The position numbers were made by a program, and so were the translations under genes. A stretch of DNA of 9,216 nucleotides, taken from contig JAOABT010000078.1 of the NCBI GenBank assembly GCA_026418215.1, forward strand, positions 1 to 9,216. The letters run 5' to 3'. The stretch is from Clostridia bacterium (lineage in GTDB: Bacteria; Bacillota; Clostridia; DSM-8532). This document shows, one piece after another, positions 1 to 7,353 of this stretch; the stretch's first letter is position 1; each line of letters begins with the position of its first letter. A model generated the notes under the pieces. The model had not been told where the DNA came from. It ran no database searches and saw nothing but the letters and a program-made list of their open reading frames with translations.

Positions 1-3000
1 CTTGTGGAGTCTCTGCCCGAAGAGGCTTACAATAAGGTTATTGAGCAGTATGAAAGCCTTTATGACAGACTAGACCAGAGGGATGAGCTGGATAAGGCAC
101 AGCTTGTCAAGGATAAGCTTGGCGCCCTCCAGATGGAAAGCCAGAATCCTGAGCTGACAGGGCTTATGGAAGCCATAGATAATAAGCTTTCTACCAGTGA
201 AAAGGATAAGGCCCAGCTTAATCTGCAGCTTGCAAAAATCAGTGTATTCCTGACGGATACCCAAAAAGCAGACGCCTATATTGAAAAGGCCGTTGAGAAT
301 CTGGATAAGGTTCAGAATGAGGTTGTGGTCCAGGGTCTAGGTGCGTTGGCGAGCCTTGAAATCAAAGAGACCGGAAGCTTTGACGAGCTAAAGGACCTTC
401 CCGATAAAGTTAAAACCCTCTCAAACGATATTCTGCCAGTGAAGCTGCCCTCGGATGCAAAGGTTCAGAATGCAGCCTTTGAAGACCATGTGGCCGGATA
501 TTTCACGCGAAAGGCCGTAGAGGTCAATATTACTAAGATTGATACCTCAGCCTACCCCGATATTAAGGCTTATGTCCAGTTCGGATTCGATACCGGCGAG
601 GATTTTTCGTCCGAGGTTAAGAAAAGGGACCTGAAGCTCGAGGATACGGGAAGTGCGCTGACCGATTATAAGCTTGATAAAATCAAGATCGATAGGTCCA
701 ATATTATCCTCTGCGTGGATGTTTCACCCAGCATGCAGAATTTTATGAATGATCTTAAAGCGGCCTGCTTAAAATTCACCGCCACCATGGGCAAGACCGA
801 AAAGGTAGGTATTATAGGGTTCGACTCGGGAGTCATCTACGATTATGGCTTCGAGAGCCAGAAAACCACTCTTGATGCCAATATCAACAGTCTCTCAACG
901 GGTAACGGCACCAATATCCATAATGCCGTGCTGCAGTCACTGTCTAAATTCACGCCGGCCGAGGGCCAGAACAATATCGTCATCGTTTTAAGTGACGGTG
1001 CCAACAACGACACGGTCTCTGCAGAGCAGATGGCCTTTGTGGGCGAGCAGTGCCTCAAAACCGGGGCGACGCTTTATACCATCGGCTTAGGTGAAAGCGT
1101 AGACGGTAATTACCTTTCCGAGCTGGCACGCCAAGGGGGCGGCAAATTTATTTACGCCCCATCCTCCAATCAGCTTGAGGCCTTCTACGGCTTTTTGCAC
1201 AACCAAATACGCAACCAATATAAGCTATCCTATCAGGCGCCCCAGCAAGAGGTTTTTGACCGCTACCTCCAGGTAGCGCTGCCCAAGCAGCAGGCCAAGG
1301 GAAGCAAAAATTACAGCCTCATCAGCAGCAAGGAGCTGACGACTGAGGAGCAGGCCGCACTCATAGAGCAAATGGAGAAAGCAGGCGGCCTCTATGCCAA
1401 GGGCCTGGACAGACGCTGTATTATCAAAGGTGCCAACCAGGAGGAAGAGGTCAGCTTAATAGGAGGAGGCTTCAGTGGACTAAAATCCTCCGAGGTTGAA
1501 ATCAATCTTGAAGGGTATGGCCCCTTGAAGTCAAACCGTGTGAGTATCACAGACAACGAGCATATCAAGCTTGTTCTGCCTTCCAATATACCTGTGGGCA
1601 ACTATACGCTTAAGGTCAAGCTCAGGGATCGCACCTATTCCTTTACTGATGAGCTTCAGGTGCTGAAATCAGGAAGTGTTAAAACTATCGCATTCGGTCC
1701 CTATAAAATCTCTGCCAACGAGATCAAGAACCAGGGGGGCAACAAGTATCTTCTTCGGGGCAATGTTCAGATTAATGACTTTTTGAGGTTCAAGGGCGAT
1801 CTCACCCTTGAGGGAGATTACAAGAACGAGCATTACATAGGGCTTAAGCCTCAAAGCGAAAGCTACATCGCCTTCCGAAAGGGCAGCACTCCCAATTATC
1901 TGGTTGATGAAGTGTTCCTAAAATATAACCTTAACCTCAACCTAAAAAAGTGGGAGAAGTTCTCCTTAAGCCGGGATGGGTCGCCGGTTGACATTAACCT
2001 TGCCAACAAGGTGGATATGGGGCTTTTGGAAGTGCCCTCACCTAAAATCACGTTTAACCCCGACAATGTTGAGTTTATGACCAACAAAATCAATCTTAAC
2101 CTGCCCATGCAAAAGTATCTGTTCCTAGCTGCAGGCGCCAAGCCCATCAGCTTTGAGGGTGAGTCCAAGATGCTGATTACGGCCGAGCAGATTGCCTATG
2201 TGGGCAGCTTCTCATTGGAAACAGACGGCTCCTTGCTTGGAAAGCGCCTTTTGAATGTGCTCGAGCTTAAAAAGCTCAAGGGTTCTGCAGACACTATGAA
2301 GGGCGACTTTACCTTTGAGGCCGGTGTGGGCCTGACCTTCTGGCGCAGCGAAGAAAACGAGCTTGGCTTGAAGCTCGGCTGGAAGAAGTGCCTGTTTGAC
2401 GAGCTGAACATCCGGCTCCCCTGGGAGTGGAAAGTTCTTCAGCTTCCTAAATCTCCTGTACCTGTGACCATAAAGGAAATCACAGGGGGCGTGAGCAATT
2501 TGAGCCTTTCGGCCACCGATGGCTGGGATAAGCTGAGTAAGCTTAAATACATGCTTCAAAGCGATATTCTTGTAGCCAAGGCTTCCGATGTCATGCCCTT
2601 CCTTGATAATATCGACTGGCTGAAACAGAAAATCCCGGGGATTTTGCTTGTGGATGATGCCAAGGCTACGGTGACCTTTGAAAAGCTGGCTTTTACCTTC
2701 GATGCGAAGCTTAAGCTCTTTGAAGAGTTTGATGTGGGCTCGGTGGAATTTGCCCTTGGGAATTATGAATTTAAGAATTCGCTGCTGAACATGGGGCCTC
2801 AGGACGCAGTTGGCGTCCATATCAAAAATACGCGGGGCATCGATTTGAACCTTGACAAGCTGCAGCTTAAGCTCCAGAACGCGATCGGCATCGATGTCAA
2901 CAACAAGGGTATGTTCCTTCAGACGACGGGCGTTGCCAGCGCGTCGGTGAGCCTCTGGAAGTTTGAAAGAAAATGCTCCTTTGACGGTGACGCGCTTATT

Positions 3001-3171
3001 GCCGTACACCCGTCGAGCGTGGGAACCCAGTTTACCATCGGGCTTCGCGGCCGAGACCTTGAGAACGGCAATGCAACGGACTTCAGGTTCTACGTTAACG
3101 GCGATAAAATAGCTATCGTCGGTATTGACATTCCCTTTACAGAAAAAGATGTTATCGAGATCGACTTGTAG
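1..3171 (+). CDS. Large VWA-domain protein, 5'-partial
   Basis: The frame is open from the first base and the first GTG (base 4) has no room for a ribosome binding site, so the true N-terminus, probably with a signal peptide, lies outside the window. Residues below count from that GTG. Residues 1-160 are mostly charged helix. About 170-230 is a short beta region of the kind that often precedes VWA domains. Residues 232-405 are a von Willebrand A domain with a complete metal-ion-dependent adhesion site: D239-x-S241-x-S243, T303 and D331. This predicts a metal-dependent protein or ligand binding domain. The remaining roughly 600 residues alternate polar and hydrophobic residues as in beta-sheet repeats, and I do not recognise them. 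No membrane segment is visible in the part present. The next gene follows after 10 bases and encodes a membrane-anchored surface protein, so an extracellular role is inferred. The VWA call is firm; the function is unknown. Confidence 0.85.
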   Translation, partial: LVESLPEEAYNKVIEQYESLYDRLDQRDELDKAQLVKDKLGALQMESQNPELTGLMEAIDNKLSTSEKDKAQLNLQLAKISVFLTDTQKADAYIEKAVENLDKVQNEVVVQGLGALASLEIKETGSFDELKDLPDKVKTLSNDILPVKLPSDAKVQNAAFEDHVAGYFTRKAVEVNITKIDTSAYPDIKAYVQFGFDTGEDFSSEVKKRDLKLEDTGSALTDYKLDKIKIDRSNIILCVDVSPSMQNFMNDLKAACLKFTATMGKTEKVGIIGFDSGVIYDYGFESQKTTLDANINSLSTGNGTNIHNAVLQSLSKFTPAEGQNNIVIVLSDGANNDTVSAEQMAFVGEQCLKTGATLYTIGLGESVDGNYLSELARQGGGKFIYAPSSNQLEAFYGFLHNQIRNQYKLSYQAPQQEVFDRYLQVALPKQQAKGSKNYSLISSKELTTEEQAALIEQMEKAGGLYAKGLDRRCIIKGANQEEEVSLIGGGFSGLKSSEVEINLEGYGPLKSNRVSITDNEHIKLVLPSNIPVGNYTLKVKLRDRTYSFTDELQVLKSGSVKTIAFGPYKISANEIKNQGGNKYLLRGNVQINDFLRFKGDLTLEGDYKNEHYIGLKPQSESYIAFRKGSTPNYLVDEVFLKYNLNLNLKKWEKFSLSRDGSPVDINLANKVDMGLLEVPSPKITFNPDNVEFMTNKINLNLPMQKYLFLAAGAKPISFEGESKMLITAEQIAYVGSFSLETDGSLLGKRLLNVLELKKLKGSADTMKGDFTFEAGVGLTFWRSEENELGLKLGWKKCLFDELNIRLPWEWKVLQLPKSPVPVTIKEITGGVSNLSLSATDGWDKLSKLKYMLQSDILVAKASDVMPFLDNIDWLKQKIPGILLVDDAKATVTFEKLAFTFDAKLKLFEEFDVGSVEFALGNYEFKNSLLNMGPQDAVGVHIKNTRGIDLNLDKLQLKLQNAIGIDVNNKGMFLQTTGVASASVSLWKFERKCSFDGDALIAVHPSSVGTQFTIGLRGRDLENGNATDFRFYVNGDKIAIVGIDIPFTEKDVIEIDL

Positions 3172-3176
3172 GAGGT
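3169..3176 (+). promoter_or_regulatory. Ribosome binding site for the FN3 protein
   Basis: TAGGAGGT overlaps the stop codon of the VWA gene and ends 5 bases before a GTG at 3182. This near-perfect Shine-Dalgarno sequence decides the start of the next gene: the same frame is open further upstream (ATG at 3125), but the GTG places a typical signal peptide at the extreme N-terminus. Confidence 0.85.
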
Positions 3177-3181
3177 CCAAG

Positions 3182-4744
3182 GTGAATAGTAAAAAAATCA
3201 GTGCATATATCTTCATTCTTCTTTTTATCCTTGCCCTGCCCCTTTGCGTGTTCGCAGAAACAGCCAAAAAGACGGTCGTCAAGGACCTGGTCGACAATCC
3301 GGATAATACGACGCTTGTCATCAGGGTGACGTGGGAAAAAGGGGAGGTGCAGACCACCCTCGTTGCACCAAGCGGAAAGAGGGTTCCGCTGGTTCCGGGA
3401 ACGCCTGACACCAAGGTAACGGCAACCGGGACAAGCCTTGAGGCCTATATCTACAATCCGGAGATCGGGCCGTGGAAGATCGAATTTGTCGGGGGCGGCA
3501 ACGGAAAGGTTCGGGCCGAAACCACAAAAATAGTCGAACCCCTGAAAATAACCAATCTACAGGCTTCACAAGCCGCCGGCAGCAATGACGTAACGGTATC
3601 CTTTTCCTCAACCGGTGACCGTCAGACAGGAACCTTCAATTACGAGATCTATCTCATCACCGACCCAAAGGATATGGATGGAAAGCTCTTGTATTCTGCC
3701 TCCAGCAGCGTTGGTCAGGCTGAAGGCCTCACGCTTTCCTTAAATGAGGTCAACAGCTTTTCCCAATACTACGTGAGAATTAATGCCACCAGCAATGCCA
3801 ACGGTATTCAGGACTTTGATTCTTCGGTGAGCCAGCCCTTCAGCTTCCGGCATCAGGACGATATCCCCAAGGTTACAGGGCTCGTCACTGCCATTAATGA
3901 AGAAGACAAGACACTCTCCTTATCATGGGATCAGCTTTCGGAAGGAACCTCCCTTGACGGCTACAGGGTGAATCTTTACCAGGATGATGACGCTGTACCC
4001 TTTGTGACAGAAGACGTTTCGACTGCTACAACAAATTACATCACGCATTATACGGAAACGGCGAAAAAGCTGAAAGCGGAGGTTTCCGCCCTTCGAGGCG
4101 GCATTGCAGGGCAGCCTTGCGTGTCCGAACTCAATACTGATACGCTAAAAACACTGCCAATCCAGTTTACGCTCCCTGAAAGCAGGGTGACGAACCGCAG
4201 GGATTACAGGCTCCCCTTTAAGCTCGTGTCACCTTGTAAGCTTATCATCAGGATAAATGATCGGGAAAGCAGCTACGACCTTAAGGCAGACGGCGTTCTT
4301 GATCTTAAGCTTGAGCCTGACACCAACCATATTGAGCTTCTCATGGCAGCCGCAGACGGTGTTGAACAGGCCAAAACCTTTGATCTGGTTTTGGATGAAA
4401 CACCTCCGCAGCTTAATATTTATGAGGATATCAATGGGCAAAAGGTTTCGGACAGCCATGTGGTGATACTCGGCAATGCCGAGCAGTCCGCCATTGTAAC
4501 CATTAACGATAACCCTGTGGTTCTGGACGAAAAGGGTGATTTTACCTTTGAAGGCAAGCTTCGAATCGGAAAAAACACGCTCGTCGTTAATGCCAGGGAC
4601 GGAGCCGGAAATATCAGCACGTATAAGGCTACTGTAATACGCATCATAGATTTCAACGGGACATACTATGTGCTTGCTGCGGGGCTCGTACTTACCGCTA
4701 TAGCCTTAACGGTTTACTGGAGAAAAGGCAGGAAAAAAGCATGA
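3182..4744 (+). CDS. Secreted, membrane-anchored FN3/Ig-like protein
   Basis: A 520-residue protein starting at GTG behind a strong ribosome binding site. Residues 1-25 form a signal peptide (basic NSKK, hydrophobic core, cleavage probably after VFA25). The Cys at 22 is preceded by Leu, so it is not a good lipobox. Residues about 27-118 form a beta domain with the patterns LVAPSGK and GPWKIEFVG, like jelly-roll domains that accompany VWA proteins. About 119-225 and 226-320 look like two fibronectin type III domains (second one: LSLSWDQL, LDGYRVNLY). About 404-481 resembles the glucodextranase-B/bacterial Ig-like family (ILGNAEQSAIVTINDNPV, then VNARDGAGN). Residues 492-513 are one membrane helix followed by a basic tail (WRKGRKK), giving a type I topology with the domains outside the cell. 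It overlaps the next gene by 4 bases (ATGA). It is probably a scaffold or partner for the upstream VWA protein. The domain calls come from pattern only, and the specific function is unknown. Confidence 0.8.
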   Translation: MNSKKISAYIFILLFILALPLCVFAETAKKTVVKDLVDNPDNTTLVIRVTWEKGEVQTTLVAPSGKRVPLVPGTPDTKVTATGTSLEAYIYNPEIGPWKIEFVGGGNGKVRAETTKIVEPLKITNLQASQAAGSNDVTVSFSSTGDRQTGTFNYEIYLITDPKDMDGKLLYSASSSVGQAEGLTLSLNEVNSFSQYYVRINATSNANGIQDFDSSVSQPFSFRHQDDIPKVTGLVTAINEEDKTLSLSWDQLSEGTSLDGYRVNLYQDDDAVPFVTEDVSTATTNYITHYTETAKKLKAEVSALRGGIAGQPCVSELNTDTLKTLPIQFTLPESRVTNRRDYRLPFKLVSPCKLIIRINDRESSYDLKADGVLDLKLEPDTNHIELLMAAADGVEQAKTFDLVLDETPPQLNIYEDINGQKVSDSHVVILGNAEQSAIVTINDNPVVLDEKGDFTFEGKLRIGKNTLVVNARDGAGNISTYKATVIRIIDFNGTYYVLAAGLVLTAIALTVYWRKGRKKA

Positions 4745-4983
4745 AGAAATTCATAACCATCATGAGCATTGTATTTGGCATTTTAGGAGCCGTTTCTTTA
4801 TCCGCTGGCATTTATATGTTTATCACCCTTAATTCCATGGCCCTTCTTAAGCTGTCAACACGAACGGCCTATTATTACATAATCCTAAATAAATGGCTCA
4901 TGCTAGGTGGAGGAGCTCTTTTTGCGGCAAGCTTGCTCGTTTTGTTCTTGAAGCTTAAAAAGAAGCAGAAGCCCGTCGGGTAA
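4741..4983 (+). CDS. Small two-helix membrane protein
   Basis: An 80-residue protein that I do not recognise. Its ATG overlaps the stop of the FN3 gene (ATGA), with AGGA at 4730-4733 as ribosome binding site, so translational coupling is likely. Two hydrophobic segments are clear, about residues 5-30 and 52-72, separated by a short polar stretch with several Tyr. The C-terminus is strongly basic (KLKKKQK), which predicts both ends in the cytoplasm. The position suggests an accessory membrane subunit for the two surface proteins encoded before it, but no motif supports a particular role. No terminator hairpin is visible after the stop. Confidence 0.7.
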   Translation: MKKFITIMSIVFGILGAVSLSAGIYMFITLNSMALLKLSTRTAYYYIILNKWLMLGGGALFAASLLVLFLKLKKKQKPVG

Positions 4984-4992
4984 CCTCTTTAC

Positions 4993-5021
4993 TTTACTTC
5001 ATAGTGCTTTTAGCGTATAAT
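4993..5021 (+). promoter_or_regulatory. Sigma-A type promoter for mrnC-rlmB
   Basis: A perfect -10 box TATAAT lies at 5016-5021, with TTTACT at 4993-4998 as the -35 box (4 of 6 to TTGACA) and a 17-base spacer. Transcription would start near 5028, about 17 bases before the first ATG of mrnC. The site is in the 61-base gap after the surface-protein genes, so the rRNA-processing pair has its own promoter, although read-through from upstream remains possible. Confidence 0.75.
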
Positions 5022-5044
5022 GGGGCAGTGGTTTAAGGAAAATC

Positions 5045-5485
5045 ATGGAGGTGTTGAGGTTGGCCCTTGATAACAGTGATGAAGCAAGATTAATGCAGCC
5101 CGCGGTGCTTGCCTTTATGGGGGATGCGGTATTTAATCTGTTCATCCGGGAGAGATTAATACTCAGGAAGATGGGCACCTCGCACCAGCTTCACCTGATA
5201 TCCACTCAATATGTGAAGGCATCGTCACAGGCTTCTATTGTTAAGCAGCTCTTCCAAAGCTTTACGGAGGAGGAGGCCTATATATTCAGACGCGGCAGAA
5301 ATGCCAAGTCCACCACGGTGCCAAAAAATGCCGATATTCAAGACTATAAGTATGCCACAGCTTTTGAAGCAGTTTTGGGATTTTTGTATCTAACCGGCCA
5401 GCAGGAAAGACTGAATGACCTGATGCTGAAGGCAGCCCATATTATAGAAAAACCTGAAATGGAGATTCAACATGAGAAAGAATGA
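5045..5485 (+). CDS. mrnC: Mini-ribonuclease III (23S rRNA maturation)
   Basis: This encodes a 146-residue RNase III-type catalytic domain without a double-stranded-RNA-binding domain, the hallmark of Mini-III, which trims the ends of 23S rRNA precursor in Gram-positive bacteria. Visible family features are AFMGDAVFNL with the catalytic Asp (D27), the YVKASSQA segment, TEEEAYIFRRGRNAKS (74-89), PKNADIQDYKYATAFEA with the second metal ligand Glu (E108), and a C-terminal helix. The start is ambiguous. ATG 5045 has AAGGA five bases upstream, whereas TTG 5060, in frame, sits six bases after a perfect GGAGGTG (5047-5053) that overlaps the first codons. Either start keeps the whole catalytic domain. 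The gene overlaps rlmB by 14 bases, and the mrnC-rlmB order is conserved in Firmicutes, usually behind cysS, which is absent here. Confidence 0.93.
   Translation: MEVLRLALDNSDEARLMQPAVLAFMGDAVFNLFIRERLILRKMGTSHQLHLISTQYVKASSQASIVKQLFQSFTEEEAYIFRRGRNAKSTTVPKNADIQDYKYATAFEAVLGFLYLTGQQERLNDLMLKAAHIIEKPEMEIQHEKE
5047..5053 (+). promoter_or_regulatory. Ribosome binding site pointing to an alternative TTG start of mrnC
   Basis: GGAGGTG is a near-perfect Shine-Dalgarno match lying inside the first codons of the ATG-started frame and six bases ahead of an in-frame TTG at 5060. It is a better ribosome signal than the AAGGA (5035-5039) used by ATG 5045, so the real protein may be five residues shorter. 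Confidence 0.55.
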
Positions 5486-7025
5486 TAATAGTTCAAGCAG
5501 AGGCCCGAGGACTTCGTCCGGGGGAAGACCAAAAAGCCCGGGGGCCGGCAAGCGGGATAGCGGAAGGCCAAGGGCCGGAGGCACATTCAAAGGAAGAAGC
5601 GAAGGCGGTTTTGATTCCACCGACAGAAAGCCGCGCTTTGGCCAGGGAGCGGCTGGTAAACCAAGCGGAAGACAGTTTGATCAGGGCCCCGGAAGAGGCC
5701 CGAAAAGGGATACAGAGCGTCCTGCGGGTGGCTTTGGAGGTCGCACCGCGGAAGGTGGCTTCAAAGGCCGTCCTGCAGAAGGCGGGTTTAAAGGTCGTGA
5801 TACAGCGGGCGGGTCGAGAGGCCCAAGAAGAGACTCCGAAGGCAGCACCGGGGGCTTCAGGGATAACCGCAGCGGCGATTGGGGCACCGGCGGCTATGGC
5901 ACACCTGTAAAAAGAGGCGGCAGCAAGGGTTCCACAGGCTTCAAGGGCCCAAGAAGAGATGACGACAGAGCCGAGGGCTTCAAATCACCTCGCAGAGACA
6001 ATGATGAAGGCTTCAGAGGCAGAAGAGACAGCCAACCCAGAGCTGAAGGCTTCAAGGCACCCGCAAGGGATGCCAAGGGCTTTAAAGGCTCTAAAAGAGA
6101 TGGCGATTCCAGAAGCGAGGGCTTCAGAGGGGCTAAGAAAGAGGGTACGGCAAGAACCGGCGGCTTTAAGGATAAGAAAAGCTTTGACAAGGCACCTCGT
6201 GCACCTTTTAAGAAATTTGAGGACAGACGACCCAAGGATGAGCCTATCCGCAAGGATATGTTTACTGAAGAAGCAGAAGCCGGCGACGAAGAAAGAGAAG
6301 ACAGAATTGAAGGCAGAAATCCTGTTTTCGAAGCCTTAAGGTCTGGTCGTCCCTTAAATAAGCTGTTTATTGAAACGGACAATGACGATCCCATGCTTTC
6401 AAGAATTACCGCCATGGCGAGGGAAAAGGACATTCCCATCCAGTTCCTCGAAAGAAGAAAGCTTGATATGATGTCCCAGACAAGAATTCATCAGGGCGTC
6501 ATCCTCGAGGTTGCGGCTCAGGAATATGTCGAGGTGGAAGATATCCTGTCCAAGGCCGAGGAAAAAGGCGAGAAGCCCTTTATCATCGTGCTTGACGGCA
6601 TCACCGATACCAACAATCTTGGCTCCATCATCAGAAGCGCTGAATGTGCGGGTGTTCATGGCATGATCATTCCCAAGCGCCGCTCGGCATCCTTAAATGC
6701 CACTGTGGCAAAGGTAGCAGCCGGTGCGCTTGAATATATGCCGGTTGCACGGGTGGCTAATCTGGTTCAGACCCTTCGCGAGCTCAAGGAAGAGGGCGTA
6801 TGGGTCATCGGCGCCGATATGGACGGTGAGAATGACTACTACGACACCGATCTGAAGGGACCCTGTGCCCTTGTCATCGGAAGCGAGGGCGAGGGGCTGT
6901 CAAGGCTCACCAAGGACGAATGCGACATCCTTGTGAAAATTCCCATGAAGGGCAAAATCTCATCGCTTAACGCAGGCGTGGCTGCGGCGCTGGTCATGTT
7001 TGAAATCGCAAAGCAGAGAAAATAA
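5472..7025 (+). CDS. rlmB: RlmB-type 23S rRNA 2'-O-methyltransferase with RG/GF-rich N-terminal extension
   Basis: A 517-residue SPOUT (SpoU/TrmH class) enzyme that should transfer methyl from S-adenosylmethionine to a guanosine ribose in 23S rRNA. Residues 277-517 form a full-length ordinary RlmB: RIEGRNPVFEAL at the N-terminus, a substrate-binding subdomain, then the knot motifs D375-GITDTNNLGSIIR388, VIGSEGEG (468-475) and IPMKGKISSLNAG (490-502). T380 stands where most relatives have Pro (DPxN). Residues 1 to about 250 are low-complexity, rich in Gly, Arg, Lys, Asp, Ser and regularly spaced GF, with units such as GGFKGR and EGFKxPRRD, followed by an acidic patch (about 263-277). The extension is probably disordered and RNA-binding. 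The ATG lies inside mrnC, seven bases after GGAG (5461-5464). An internal ATG at 6258 would give a standard 255-residue enzyme but has no well-spaced ribosome binding site. The methyltransferase call is firm; the exact nucleotide is inferred from family. Confidence 0.92.
   Translation: MRKNDNSSSRGPRTSSGGRPKSPGAGKRDSGRPRAGGTFKGRSEGGFDSTDRKPRFGQGAAGKPSGRQFDQGPGRGPKRDTERPAGGFGGRTAEGGFKGRPAEGGFKGRDTAGGSRGPRRDSEGSTGGFRDNRSGDWGTGGYGTPVKRGGSKGSTGFKGPRRDDDRAEGFKSPRRDNDEGFRGRRDSQPRAEGFKAPARDAKGFKGSKRDGDSRSEGFRGAKKEGTARTGGFKDKKSFDKAPRAPFKKFEDRRPKDEPIRKDMFTEEAEAGDEEREDRIEGRNPVFEALRSGRPLNKLFIETDNDDPMLSRITAMAREKDIPIQFLERRKLDMMSQTRIHQGVILEVAAQEYVEVEDILSKAEEKGEKPFIIVLDGITDTNNLGSIIRSAECAGVHGMIIPKRRSASLNATVAKVAAGALEYMPVARVANLVQTLRELKEEGVWVIGADMDGENDYYDTDLKGPCALVIGSEGEGLSRLTKDECDILVKIPMKGKISSLNAGVAAALVMFEIAKQRK
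5727..5807 (+). repeat. Three tandem 27-base repeats inside rlmB
   Basis: Three in-frame units of 27 bases encode GGFGGRTAE, GGFKGRPAE and GGFKGRDTA. The copies differ mostly at third codon positions, so the peptide rather than the DNA seems to be conserved. More diverged GF-containing units continue downstream to about base 6190, and a 14-base exact direct repeat (5820-5833 and 5946-5959) encodes GPRRD twice. Confidence 0.8.
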
Positions 7026-7047
7026 AAGGCCAACTCATCTTAAAGAC

Positions 7048-7087
7048 AAAGGGATATCTCGGAAGCGAGATATCCCTTTCATTTCTT
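7048..7087 (+). terminator. Rho-independent terminator after rlmB, possibly bidirectional
   Basis: A perfect 14-bp stem (7048-7061 with 7066-7079) around the tetraloop GAAG is followed by TTTCATTTCTT. It begins 22 bases after the rlmB stop. On the minus strand the same stem is followed by TTTGTCTTTAAG, so it could also stop transcription coming from the convergent solute-binding protein gene, whose stop codon is about 270 bases away. Confidence 0.85.
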
Positions 7088-7353
7088 GAGGGCCGCAACT
7101 GTAGTTGCGCTATTGCTCTTCTACGCCCTGACGAAGTTCAGGCCATATATCAAGAAGCGGGAGTAAAGGAGGTCGATGGACACAGCTTAACTACCTCGTG
7201 TTGATGAGATGTCCAAGCATTTTTATATCAGTGCATCGGACCTCTGTTAAGATATTTGCTGCTCCTTATCTAATGCACAGGTTGATTTCCAATTATTTAG
7301 GCCACCATAATCTAAAGTTGGCTTCATTTTTAACTTCCATAAAATAGTTGCAC
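7088..7353. other. Non-coding convergent intergenic region with inverted repeats
   Basis: No gene is supported between the terminator and the solute-binding protein gene. The stretch contains several inverted repeats: CGCAACT/AGTTGCG (7094-7109), CCTGA/TCAGG with a six-base loop (around 7127-7142), and an imperfect long-range pair GAGGTCGATG (near 7169-7178) with CATCGGACCTC (near 7234-7244) enclosing GGACA/TGTCC. Bases 7250-7353 are AT-rich without a clear signal. A forward frame from 7004 to about 7203 is open and its last part reads like protein, but it has no ATG, GTG or TTG start and runs through the terminator hairpin. Confidence 0.5.

Noticed and set aside
1..3171. Many AAGCTT and AGCTTAAG sequences
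   Set aside because: They follow from frequent Lys-Leu codon pairs (AAG CTT) in this Lys/Leu-rich protein and show no regular spacing.
2212..3414. Long (400-codon) open frame on the minus strand under the VWA and FN3 genes
   Set aside because: It lies antisense to two well-supported genes, has no recognisable motif and a composition typical of a reverse-frame shadow of Leu/Lys-rich coding sequence.
5482..6439. Open frames in other phases and on the minus strand across the repeat part of rlmB
   Set aside because: They result from the GC-rich, repetitive codons of the RG/GF extension; the peptides are only Pro/Ala/Ser/Leu or Arg/Ala runs without a plausible start signal.
7004..7203. 66-codon forward frame with a protein-like end
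   Set aside because: It has no ATG, GTG or TTG start, overlaps the end of rlmB and passes through the terminator hairpin; kept only as a possible relic.
7088..7250. tRNA, SRP RNA or integron attC site in the intergenic inverted repeats
   Set aside because: No T-loop GGTTCGA-type motif, no SRP tetraloop signature and no paired GTT/AAC core sites were found.
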